From positions 15,721,001-15,785,000 of the forward strand of contig NC_134013.1 in assembly GCF_040712315.1 (NCBI RefSeq): DNA of 64,000 bases, written 5' to 3'. Position 1 is the stretch's first letter, and every line of letters starts with the position of its first letter. Shown piece by piece: positions 32,775 through 42,633 of this stretch. The notes below the pieces were generated by a model that was not told the DNA's origin, did not search any database, and was given only the letters and a program-made list of their open reading frames with translations. Made by a program: the position numbers and the translations under genes. This stretch comes from Castanea sativa (lineage: Eukaryota; Streptophyta; Magnoliopsida; Fagales; Fagaceae).

Positions 32775-32960
32775 GTCTTCATGGCTCTATGCGAACACGT
32801 CCCGATTTTCTTTTAAGAAGGTCGTGAGTTCTTGACGCACCGTCGGGTCTGCAAGGGTGCTGATTTTGGTTGTCCGTTCTGGTTGGGAGTCGTCGAGAGA
32901 TATGTCTTCAAGTCTCTTAACAGGCTCCGTTGCTGCCCGACGTTCTTCTATGCTCATGGT

Positions 32961-33497
32961 CTAGTGGTGGTCATCCATCTCCATCATAGCTACGTAACAT
33001 TCGCATGCGACCACCTGATCTCCTCTCAATTCTCCTACTCCATAATCAGTAAGGAATTTAATCATCAAATGGTAGGTTGAGGTTACAGCCTTCCACGAGT
33101 TGAGGGTGGGACGTCCTATGATGGCATTGTATGCTGACGAGCAATCAACCACGAGGAATGCTATGTTCTTGGTGATCTGCTGTGGGTAGTCTCCAACAGT
33201 TACAGCCAAAGTGACTGCGCCGAGGGGAAATACCCTCGTTCCTCCAAAGCCGACGAGCGAGGCATTAGTCGAAACTAGTCGCTCCCTTTCAATCCCCATC
33301 TATTGGAAAGTAGGGTAGTAGAGGATGTCTGCCGAACTGCCATTGTCGACGAGGACTCGGTGCATGTTGTAGTCTCCTGCCTGTATGGTGACGACGAGCG
33401 CGTCATCATGGGGATGGTGAAAAGATCGTGCATCTTCTTCTGAGAATCCAATGGAGGGATTGTCAATCCACGACATTTTGGGTACGGAACCCGTCAT
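32961..33497 (-). pseudogene. Aspartic protease of element 2
   Basis: On the minus strand the active-site block VLVDNGSSADILY lies in the frame 33300-33497, preceded by FSEEDARSFHHPHDD. A frame change near 33300 leads into 32961-33299 with GDYPQQITKNIAFLVVDCSS and [23 protein letters not shown] is complete here, unlike in element 1. Confidence 0.83.
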
Positions 33498-33670
33498 CTA
33501 GATGTTTTGAACCATTCTAAGGTATGTCTTTCGGGCTTTCTTTGATGACCCAACGGCCGTGGTGCCCCCTAAAATCATCCTTAATCTCTTAGGGGTTGTT
33601 TGGGGCGATCGTTATCCCGTCGGGGAGCTTGATTTTGCGGTGGGTCTGCTCTCTCCTTGCTAACGAACCT

Positions 33671-34950
33671 CTACAGCCTTCCTTGTCTAATAAGAGCTTC
33701 TATTTGCTGCTTCAAGTCGTAGAAATCAGCTATGTCATGTCTATGATCTTGATGAAAGCGGCAATATTTGTCCCTTGGCCTTTTGTTGGGATCTCCCTTC
33801 AGCTTGCTGGGAAAAGTCAAGGCTCCTTCATCTTTAATCTGCATTAGTACCTGGTTGATAGGAGCGGCCACAGGGGTGAAACTTGTGAATCTCCTCGCGG
33901 GTGGTCTAGGGCGTCGATCATCCCTTCGTTCTTCAGTTCTAGCCTTTTTTCCCCCCTATCCGAGCGCGTGTCTTCCTGCCTTTCCCTTTTTTTGGGCTTC
34001 TCTTCTCAAGCCAACAGGGCGTCTTCTGTGTTCATGTACTTGGTCGCTCGGTAGAGCACATCCGACATGGTCTTTGGGTCGTTCTTATACAGGGAGAATA
34101 GGAACTTACCCTTCCGCACCCCGTTGGTGAACGCTGCTACGAGTATCTTATCGTCTGCATCATCAATCGAGATGGCCTCCTTGTTGAAACGAGCTATGTA
34201 AGACCTCAACGTCTCGTCTTCCCGCTGCTTAATGTTCATCAGGCATGCGGTGGACTTCTTGTACCTGTGGCCTCCAATGAAATGCGAGGTGAATTGGGCA
34301 CTTAACTCTTTGAATGTACCAATGGAGTTGAACGTCAGTCTACTGAACCAGATCCTCGCGGGTCCCTTCAACGTGGTGGGGAAGGCTCTGCACATGATTG
34401 CGTCTGGCACCCCTTGAAGGTGCATCAAGGTCTTGAACGACTCCAAGTGATTTAAGGGGTCCTTAGACCCGTCGTAGCTTTCTACCTGCAGCATGCAAAA
34501 TTTTTGTGGAAGGGGGAAAGAACTAACAGACGCTGTGAAGGGCGAGTCGGTTCGCTAGAGCAAATCATCAAGGTCGTTGGACACCTGTCCCTTGAGGTCA
34601 TTCATCATGCATTCCATTTGTTCCTTCATCATCTGCATCTCAACGACTATATGGGGTGGGACAGTATTGGTGACAGATGGCCGATTCGTGTCTTGCCGCT
34701 CCGGCCTACTAGGGGCGTTGCTGCCTTCCGGCCCCTCCCGGTTCCTTCTTTCCGCGTTGGTTCCTTCTTGATCTTCTTCCTGGGTGTTAGCACCTGCGTT
34801 CCTCTGACGCAATTGTTCTTCCAAGTCTTGGTTCTGTTTGAGGCGCTCCACAGCGGCGGCCAGAGTTTGGACTTGCCTCCCGAGTGTCGTCGTGTGTGGT
34901 TCGTCTCCTTGAACGTTGTTAGTAGTCGCCACCAAGCGAGTGAGTACCAT
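33671..34950 (-). pseudogene. gag of element 2
   Basis: The minus strand holds an N-terminal segment starting at the ATG at 34950 (MVLTRLVATTNNVQG, then a coiled-coil-like LAAAVERLKQNQDLEEQL). The retrotransposon gag domain is at 34006-34494 ([20 protein letters not shown], then LRSYIARFNKEAISID). A C-terminal segment carries KYCRFHQDHRHDIADF near 33765. In that motif the final position is F where element 1 and the 7.5-kb relic have C. Stops separate the three parts. Confidence 0.87.
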
Positions 34951-35008
34951 GCAACTCTTTGTCTGGGATGCGATAGCACGGCTTTATAAGTCGCTTAGAT
35001 CCCTACAG

Positions 35009-35017
35009 ACGGCGCCA
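35009..35017 (-). promoter_or_regulatory. Primer binding site of element 2, tRNA-Asp type
   Basis: On the minus strand TGGCGCCGT follows two bases after the end of the 5' LTR and continues CTGTAGGG. This matches the usual Tat-lineage site complementary to tRNA-Asp. Confidence 0.75.
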
Positions 35018-35019
35018 AC

Positions 35020-35699
35020 TGATGATGCCGAAAATCGTCAGTAAGCCACACAGTCCTCACGTGCTCCTGATGAAGTACCTACACAACACAAAAACTGAAG
35101 ACCTTAAGAGGGGTGCCGATGTGGTATCAGCCAAATACCCTTCGACGGTTAAGTTAAAGAAATTTCTTGTTTGCAACTCTAGAGTGCCAGAGCTTGGGGT
35201 GAATAATGTGTACCTTGGTTTATGAGGGCTTTGGGGTATTTATAGTAGTGTAGGGCCGAAATAAGCGCCTTAGCGAGAAAGTACTTTCCTTCTAGGAGAG
35301 TAATTTGTGGATTTTGCATATCTCTTAGAGTTCTTTTCCATATAGGAATCTTCTCAATTAGGGCTAAACGTGTAATGCAAGAATTCTCCTTATGCACGTA
35401 CGTGTGGAGGTCAAGCAAGGTCATGGACGGAGATTTTGTTCGACCTCTTCGGCTTATTCCCGTCACCTTCAACCTTGTTTATATTGTAGGATCGTCAGCT
35501 CATTGTCTATAGCACAAGGCCGACAAGCCAAGGTCATTAGCTTGAGGTCGTCAAATTCAAGGTCGTCACCTTATCACCTTTGGCTTACCACACCACAAAT
35601 GACGCTGTGAAGTAGGTAGCCAATTCATGAAGCTGACGACCTTTCCACACCCGTCGCCTTTAGATTCGTCAAGAGCCCAACACTAAATCATCCTCATCA
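35020..35699 (-). repeat. 5' LTR of element 2
   Basis: 680 bp. It matches the left LTR apart from scattered substitutions and a 9-bp insertion (CCCAACACT, at about 35676-35684) close to its outer end. The flanking AATAC mirrors AATAT on the other side of the element. Confidence 0.9.
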
Positions 35700-35830
35700 A
35701 ATACGATTAAGATTGACTCAAGTTCCAAACTCCGTAATTTTGTGTTGGTTCAAAGCAATAAGATTATGGGAGTTGAGGCTGAGCTCTTTCTTAAATAACT
35801 CTCATTCTACAGAGAGAAATCTTACACTTG

Positions 35831-35831
<1 letters not shown>

Positions 35832-35911
<80 letters not shown>
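35832..35911. repeat. Compound microsatellite (AT)n(AG)n
   Basis: About 24 AT units are followed by about 15 AG units, directly abutting the left end of the long-TIR element at 35913. Confidence 0.95.
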
Positions 35912-35912
<1 letters not shown>

Positions 35913-35914
<2 letters not shown>

Positions 35915-36266
35915 GGGTTCAAGTTACACTTGGTGTAACTCTTGAAAAGTTACACCTTTTTTAAACCATAGATTTCTATAAAATCTAATGATTAGAAAAT
36001 CACTATAATTAATGTAATCTTTAAAATTTATTGCTTTCCATATTAGCTAACATAATTAATTTGAGAAAATATTATATTATTTTCTAATTACTTTCTCTCT
36101 CTTAATTAATTCATCCCTAATTTTGCACAAGTGCTTATTCTCAATGTTTTTGAGTTGCAGATTTTCTTTCTCATGGACAGATGAATTTATATTCTTATTT
36201 GGTATTACATGAAGTTTAGATAATCCTAAACTTTTGTTTATTGGATGGTGGCTCCTTAAACGTTGA

Positions 36267-36301
<35 letters not shown>

Positions 36302-36922
36302 GGAACTCAAAAGGAGCCTACAACTACTAGAATGAAGTATACCCTTATTAGATCTATGCGATCTCCACATATTTGCTCCATTTACAGTGTGAACAAACCA
36401 TGTCTTCCCTTGGTCTAAGCAAATATAAAATATTCAAGGCGGCTCTGAGAGAATAGAGAAATTTTGACAAAACGTTATTTGTTTGATGTACTAAATATCA
36501 ATTTGTGCCAAGATTTGACGTCTTAAGCCAAGGATAACTCAGAAGCATTTCATACCTGCACGTTGCTTGATAGCTAGCTGTGTTGTTTTTTTTGTCTTTG
36601 AATATTGGAGATTTTTTTTTTTTTTTGGGTTTTGGAAATTCAAATCTATCTGTCCAGAGAAAAAAAAATCTGCAACTCAAAAACGTTGAGAATAGGCACT
36701 TGTGCAAGGTTAGGGATGAATTAATTAGGAGAGAGAAAGAAAGTAGAAAATAATATAATATAATATTCTCTCAAATTAATTAGGTTAGCTAATATGGAAA
36801 GCAATAAATTTTAAAGATTACATTGATTATAGTGATTTTCTAACCATTAGATTTCTTAAAAATCTACGGTCTAAAAAATGTGTAACTTTTCAAGAGTTAC
36901 ACCAGGTGTAACTTGAACCCAT
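35913..36922. mobile_element. Non-autonomous element with ~265-bp inverted arms
   Basis: The left arm (35913 to about 36190) and right arm (about 36640-36922) are inverted copies. Both outer ends read ATGGGTTCAAGTTACAC, and the arms share GTAACTCTTGAAAAGTTACAC, TGCTTTCCATATTAGCTAA and CACAAGTGC(C)TATTCTCAA-like blocks. The spacer of about 450 bp has a (GA)n tract at 36265-36299 and no coding domain. Long TIRs suggest a Mutator-like element or foldback element. The AT-repeat flanks prevent recognition of a target duplication. Confidence 0.75.
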
Positions 36923-36930
36923 CTCATATA

Positions 36931-36949
<19 letters not shown>

Positions 36950-36971
<22 letters not shown>

Positions 36972-36972
36972 A
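36950..36972. repeat. (TG)n microsatellite
   Basis: About eleven TG units, just outside the right end of the long-TIR element. Confidence 0.9.
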
Positions 36973-37129
36973 TTTGACATATATTGAAAACATATGCTGA
37001 CTATGCTGTAAACTAAGAATTATTGGGTTGTACTGTCGTATTTTACTAGTCTGGGGCATGTTGCAATGCTTGGACGTGTTTTGAGATGAATACTTTGATG
37101 TTAGGCTTGCTTTTTTGTGGGTTTAAGAG

Positions 37130-39770
37130 GACTAAGGTCGATTCCTTGAAGTCAAGAGAGTTACTGTTGATCCTACAGTGTATTGGAAAACTAAAGTCGA
37201 TCCTATGAGTTTTAGGAGAACTAAGTGTTGGGAAAACACATGGAAGATACAGTTTTGTATCTCATACAAAAACACACAGTGAAACATAATGAATCTACTT
37301 CATTCATGATAGACAACATGTAACCTTGAATTCTAGAAACAATAAACAAGAAAGGCGTACCTTCATGCAGTGAAATTCAAAACAAATGAAGATTGGACTT
37401 AGGAAGCCTTTCAATCTTCACTCTAATTCCACAGTGTGCCCAAGATGTGTGGTCTCTCAATCAATTCTATATGTACTTCTTCAAGAGAATAACCAAACGG
37501 CTTTCTTTTTCAAGAAAAACTCATAATCTTTCACTTTTTAATCATAAATCTATATTTGCACTTGGCAGTTTCTTTATTTAATAACTCTTATTAAATAAAT
37601 AACTGATTATTTAATTAGATTAGCCTTTTGGACCAGCCCAGATGGGCTTTAGTGTATGGCTTGGAGTGGGACCAAAAGGGACAAAATAAAGCTCTAACTC
37701 TAATGGGCTTTAGACTTATCTGTCAATTATGGACAAGCTCAAAGTTACCATTAATTATATTTAATATCACTATATAAATATAATCGCACTCTAGGATTTA
37801 TTAATAAATTATATTCCAAAACTTTATTAACCATATAACCCCTTCATGAAAATATTTGTTGTAATACAAAGTCATAATATATAGCTGTCACTTTGAAGAT
37901 TACTACATCTTGATCATTGAGTGTCCGGTTCAATCTTTTAAATTATTCATATATATTTTATGAAATCTAATTTCATAAAACATAGACTTTAGTAACGTCT
38001 TACTAAAGTGGTTAGGCCTAATACTCTAAATAACCAAGCCCATTAAACTTATCTCAAATGAATATTTTACAGCTTTGTAAAGAGACTATAAATTCCATCT
38101 TAAGAATATGTGTTCCTTCAACATTACGTGTAGTTGCCCAACATATTGAGAATTTGACCGTTTATCTAGATCTCACTCCTGATATATTAAAACAACTTAC
38201 ATTTCATGACCGGGTTCAATATTCCCTCAAGATTGAGAGTTTATGTAAATGAGAAGTTGTGAGATTTATTATTTATTTGACAATTGTTAATAGAATATCA
38301 ATAAATCTCACAGTGATCCAGTTCAATATTTTTTATACACTTAAAACATATTAATATGTCAACTAGAAGTGTCCACTTCTGTAATCAAGACAAATCATCT
38401 TAATTGACATGTTATAGTCTTTGTAGATAAAATGTCCAATTTCATCACTGACTATGAACTACGATTTTGAGTTTACAAAGAACTTGTAATTTATATCTTC
38501 TGTAACTAAATTACATACTATACATTTCAAGGACTATATGATAATGTCCAAACATTCATGCTACCATTATTTTAGATAATAATAAAACACGTTTATTACA
38601 TAGAAACTAATGTCATACATAATGGCATATGTAGCACACAATAAGATTTTAGGGCGCTAATCTTAACAATAAGGTCGTTCCCTTGAAGGTAGGAGAGCTA
38701 CTATCAATCCTATAGTGTATAGGAAAGCTAAGGTCAATCCTATGGGTTTCGGGAGAACTAAGGTCGATCCCTTGAAGATGGGAGAGATATTTTCGACCTA
38801 CAATGTATAAGGGAACTAAAGTCGATCCTATAAGTTTTGGGAAAACTAAGGTCAATCCTTTGAAGATAGGAGAGCTACTGTCGATCCCTTGAAGGTAGAA
38901 GAGCTACTGTTGATCTTACAGTGTATAGGAGAACTAAGGTTGATTGTATGATTTTTGGGAGAACTAAGGTTGATCCCTTGAAGGTAGGAGAGCTACTGTC
39001 AATCCTACAGTGCATAGGAGAGCTAAGGTCGATCCCTTAAAGGTAGGAGAGCTACTGTCGATTCTACAATGTATGGGAGAACTAAGATCGATCTTATGGG
39101 TTTCGAGAGAACTAAGGTCGATCCCTTGAAGGTAGGAGAACTAATGTCGATCCTACATTAAATAGGAGAACTAAGGTCGATCCCTTGAAGGTATGAGAGC
39201 TATTGTCATTCCTACAATGTATAAAAGAATTAAGATCGATCTTATGGGTTTCAGGAGAACTAAGGTCAATCCCTTGAAGGTAGGAGAGCTATTGTAGATC
39301 CTATAGTGTATAGGAGAGCTAAGGTCAATCGTATGGGTTTTGGGAGAACTAAGGTCAATCCCTTGAGGGTAGGAGAGCTACTGTCGATCCTACAGTATAT
39401 AAGAGAGCTAAAGTCGAACCTACAAGTTTCGAGAGAAGTAAGGTCAATCCCTTGAAGGTAGGAAAGCCATTGTTGATCCTACAATGTATAGGAGAACTAA
39501 GGTCGATCCTATGAGTTTTGGGAGAACTAAGGTCGATCTTTTGAAGTTAGGATAGCTATTGTTGATCCTACAGTATATAGGAGAACTAAGGTCGATCTTA
39601 TGAGTTTTTGGAGAACTAAGGTCAATCCCTTGAGGGTAGGAGAGCTAGTGTCGATCCTACAGTGTATAGGAGAACTAAGGTTGATCCTATGAGTTTCGAG
39701 AGAACTAAGGTTGATCCCTTGAAGGTAAGAGAACTACTGTCGATCTTATAGTGTATAGTTCATGCTATTA
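37130..39770. repeat. 89-bp tandem array (minisatellite), split by a solo LTR
   Basis: One unit lies before the solo LTR (about 37130-37220) and about twelve follow it (38673 to about 39760). Unit starts are spaced 88-89 bp, for example 38673, 38762 and 38850. Each unit combines a CCTTGAAGGTAGGAGAGCTA block, a TCCTACAGTGTATAGGAGAA block and a CTATGGGTTTCGGGAGAACT block, each joined to GGTCGATC. An internal sub-periodicity of about 30 bp is therefore visible. Units are diverged by roughly a tenth, so the array is not newly formed. Confidence 0.88.
37226..38668. mobile_element. Solo LTR inside the 89-bp array
   Basis: A 1443-bp unit begins TGTTGGGAAAACAC and ends ATCTTAACA (TG...CA). It is bounded by CTAAG (37221-37225) and ATAAG (38669-38673). 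Array consensus reads GAACTAAGGTCGATC without interruption, which confirms CTAAG as target sequence. No coding domains or second LTR are present, so it is best read as a solo LTR left by recombination. Confidence 0.78.
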
Positions 39771-41392
39771 TCTGGCTATATAAGTGTGCATATTTGAGAT
39801 AACATGTGTTGAATAAGATAATAGATCCTTCACTTTGATTTTTTACAAAAATCAAGTTTCAATTAGCAATGGAATCATTCATTACAAGAAATTGGAAGTA
39901 CTTAGCCAATGCCCCTAGTTTGGGGCATATTCCATGCTTGGAGGGAAGTTGAGTTAGTTTGATGTTGCGACCATTGGGGAACATGAAAGAAGATCACGAT
40001 CCTCCATCCTTGGTTCCTGCAAAATGGCTTTCTTTCTCTAGCTTGTTAGAAACCAGTTATGATGAAAATATTTTTGGTCATTGCCCTTAGTGTGGACATG
40101 CTCACAAAGAGGCAAGTTGATGCCTCAAATGAAAACATGCTTTCATGCAAGGACATATCCGTTCACAAAATAAATAGGCCAATGCCTCTAATTTAAGCAT
40201 GCTTGATGCAAAACATGCACCCAAACAATTTTATCATATTGTTTTGACTTTGAGCCCTAAGGTTGTTTGGGTGATTAAGACTAGGCCTTTCAAAGACTGC
40301 CTACGTATCTCTCTCATAGAGGATCAGGTCAAGACGTAGTTCAGGAGAACTGGAATTTGAAAGAGAATTTTTTTTTTTTGGGAAATGACTTTTCTCTTCT
40401 TCTTTTTTATTTTATTTTAAATTCTCCATTTTTTTTAATGAACAATAGGTGATCCTTTGAACAATCATTTTTGAAAATCATAGTGTTTAAGAATCAAACA
40501 AATCTCGTCGATTAGGAAGGATCAAGACCATTAAACTCATGTAATCAAATTTGCTTCTTTCTTTTGAACATTGTCAAATTAAGTCTCCAAAGGCAATCAA
40601 GAAATGAAATGCGGTCATATTTAGGAATCACATTGTTGGGTGCAAACAAGGAGAGTGCTCCAAGTTTGAAAGTTCTTTTAAGTTATTTGAGGATTTGAGA
40701 ATTTGAAATTTTTTGGCCTCAGACATATCATCCAGTGGGGTTTGACAATTTTATGCAATTTTCCTTTTTAATTAAGAGAAAATAATATTAGAGTTTAAGA
40801 TGTGTCTACAACTATCAAGACTTCAGGAGATCTTTACTCATGGCTAAAAAATAAACTTCTCTTGTTTTTCTTTGCTCTCACACACACTAATTATCTATAT
40901 CAAAGGTAGAAACACTTTGCTCTCTCCTCTTTATTTTCTTCTCCACGCACAGCTCTCCCTCTCTTGGCTGTCTTCTTTCTCTAAGTGGCTCCCTCTTGGC
41001 TGCTCTCTCAATTCTCTCGTGCAGCACCTTTTTCAGCTCACCGTATGCGGTACACACCAAAACCGAATAAACCTTGTTTATTATGTAACCTAGCCGCCTT
41101 ACACACCTACTACACACGAATACTAGTTCAACTAGAATTAGGATTCTCGCAAGTCACGGCCAGAACAAAACAAATCCATAGAGGGGCTTTAAATTTATGT
41201 GGATTGGACCATGCACGTGCACCCAACATTTTTTTCTTCTATTTTTCGAGAAAACACCAAATTTTCTTGTAGAGTGGATTGGTGTGCAACTAATGGCAAA
41301 TTTTTTATGGATAAGGATTAAAGTCTTTGTAATTTGTAAAGGCCACTATTTATTGGTTGCTAAGAAACCTGCTATTTAGTTGTCATCATCAT
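39771..41392. other. Repeat-like non-coding sequence
   Basis: The stretch contains repeated themes such as CCCTAGTTTGGGGCAT (39915) that resemble CTAGTCTGGGGCATG (37047) on the other side of the array, so array and flanks may belong to one large degraded repeat. Near 40300 GACTGCCTACGTATCTC and AAGACGTAGTTC resemble leaders of plant LTR elements. No protein domain was found in any frame. Confidence 0.4.
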
Positions 41393-42625
41393 CAAGGGGC
41401 AAAGCCACTTGGCTCCTTGGGGGGGCCACCCCCTCCCCCCCCCCCCCCCCCCCCGACATTATTTTCTACAATTTTTCCAGTTCTATACAACTTCAAATGA
41501 AACAAAAATCTGACATCCCTAATCCTAATCAAACAAAACAAACTCCTCTTTAGTCCTCATCTCATGCCTCTACCTGAATTCCCAGTCTTCATGCAGTCAC
41601 GCCTTTGTAATCTGCTTGATTGCCTCAGTTCATGCTATTTGGATTCCCAATCCTCACGTCACACGGTCATGCCTCGCCGACTCTCCATGACACAGAAGCT
41701 CCACTAGCAGCCTGCTAGCCGCTGAGCTCACTTGGCCTTCATCACTCAACCTTGACTCCTAAAGCCCTCACCTCAATTCCTCAAGGTATCTCATTCAGTC
41801 ATTCTCATCTCAATTCTCTCTCTTTTTCTCTAGAACTGAACTAAATACTGAATAGCATAATATAATTATCAAATATGTGTATGTGATATCCCTTTGCCAG
41901 TAAAGCAATTTATATTTATTTGACTTTGTCTTTTTGTGTTTATTGTTATTGTATGCGTTATTCTTGACCCACTGAATTTGAGACTTAGCCTTTTTGGTTT
42001 TTGTGCTGTTTGTCTCTTGAGTGGGTCCGAGTGGGCTTGAATTGTGCAACTGGGTAGTAAAGTAAGTAAATTATAAAAGAAAAAAAAATCTATGGAAGGA
42101 AATTGGGGTGAGGGTCGTGATCTGTGTAAGAATGAATTTTAAATGATAATTTATTATATCTCTCTCCCAAGTTTATCATTTTTTGAATTGATTTTTTTTT
42201 TTTTTTGGATTGAAATTGTGCCAAATAATGAGCAAACGACAAACAATTGATGCATTCTTTATAAAAATGTTGTATGTCATTCAAAACTTAGGTAATCTGT
42301 AAAAACAAATGTTGATACTTTAATGTCTGATGAGCGTCCCTCAAAATGTTCAAGAATTCAATCTGAGGGGATAGATCATGATCCAGGATCACGTAAACAA
42401 ATATATGAATTCCCTGTCAGCGAATAAGATGAAATTCGACGTGCTTATCTTATAGCCGGTCCATATCAACCTAGAAACATAGAGTATCCATACAAAGGAC
42501 CGAAAAATCATCGTCGTAGTTTTCAATCTTCATGGTTTGAATCACATGAAAATTGGTTGAACTATATTTAGTATATCTCTACTACAACTCGGCCCCCCAA
42601 GTAATTATTCCTGACTACGCCCCTG
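41393..42625 (+). mobile_element. hAT-superfamily element, internally deleted
   Basis: Ends are inverted: the left starts CAAGGGGCAAAGCCAC and the right, on the minus strand, starts CAGGGGCGTAGTCAGG. An 8-bp target duplication ATCATCAT (41385-41392) versus ATCGTCAT (42626-42633) has one mismatch, as expected for hAT. Inside, at about 42306-42570, a plus-strand frame encodes a TTF-type zinc-finger N-terminus (ERPSKCSRIQSEGIDHDPGS, AYLIAGPYQPRN, RRSFQSSWFESHENWL) seen in ZMYM/TTF-type hAT transposases. It has an in-frame stop, and the catalytic part is missing, so the copy is non-autonomous. Confidence 0.8.
41435..41454. repeat. Poly-C tract of about 20 bases
   Basis: A pure C run just inside the left hAT end, in a G/C-homopolymer-rich subterminal region. 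Long C runs are rare in plant DNA and are also a common assembly weak point. Confidence 0.9.
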
Positions 42626-42633
42626 ATCGTCAT

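Larger units (their letters stand above)
25048..35699 (-). mobile_element. Tat-type Ty3/gypsy LTR retrotransposon, element 2
   Basis: A 10.65-kb element on the minus strand. The LTRs (25048-25718 and 35020-35699) both start TGATGATGCCGAAAATC and end TCATCA when read on the plus strand. Flanking 5-mers are AATAT and AATAC, a target duplication with one mismatch. A tRNA-Asp-type primer site (35009-35017) adjoins the right LTR and a purine tract adjoins the left LTR. Domain order is the same as element 1, including the second RNase H, tandem repeats after integrase and an antisense multi-exon gene. The LTRs differ at many positions and the ORFs carry scattered stops and frameshifts, so it is older than element 1. 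Confidence 0.92.

Noticed and set aside
40872..41379. Cluster of short frames near 41 kb
   Set aside because: No domain or homology is recognisable, the frames overlap on both strands, and the composition is CT-rich leader-like sequence.
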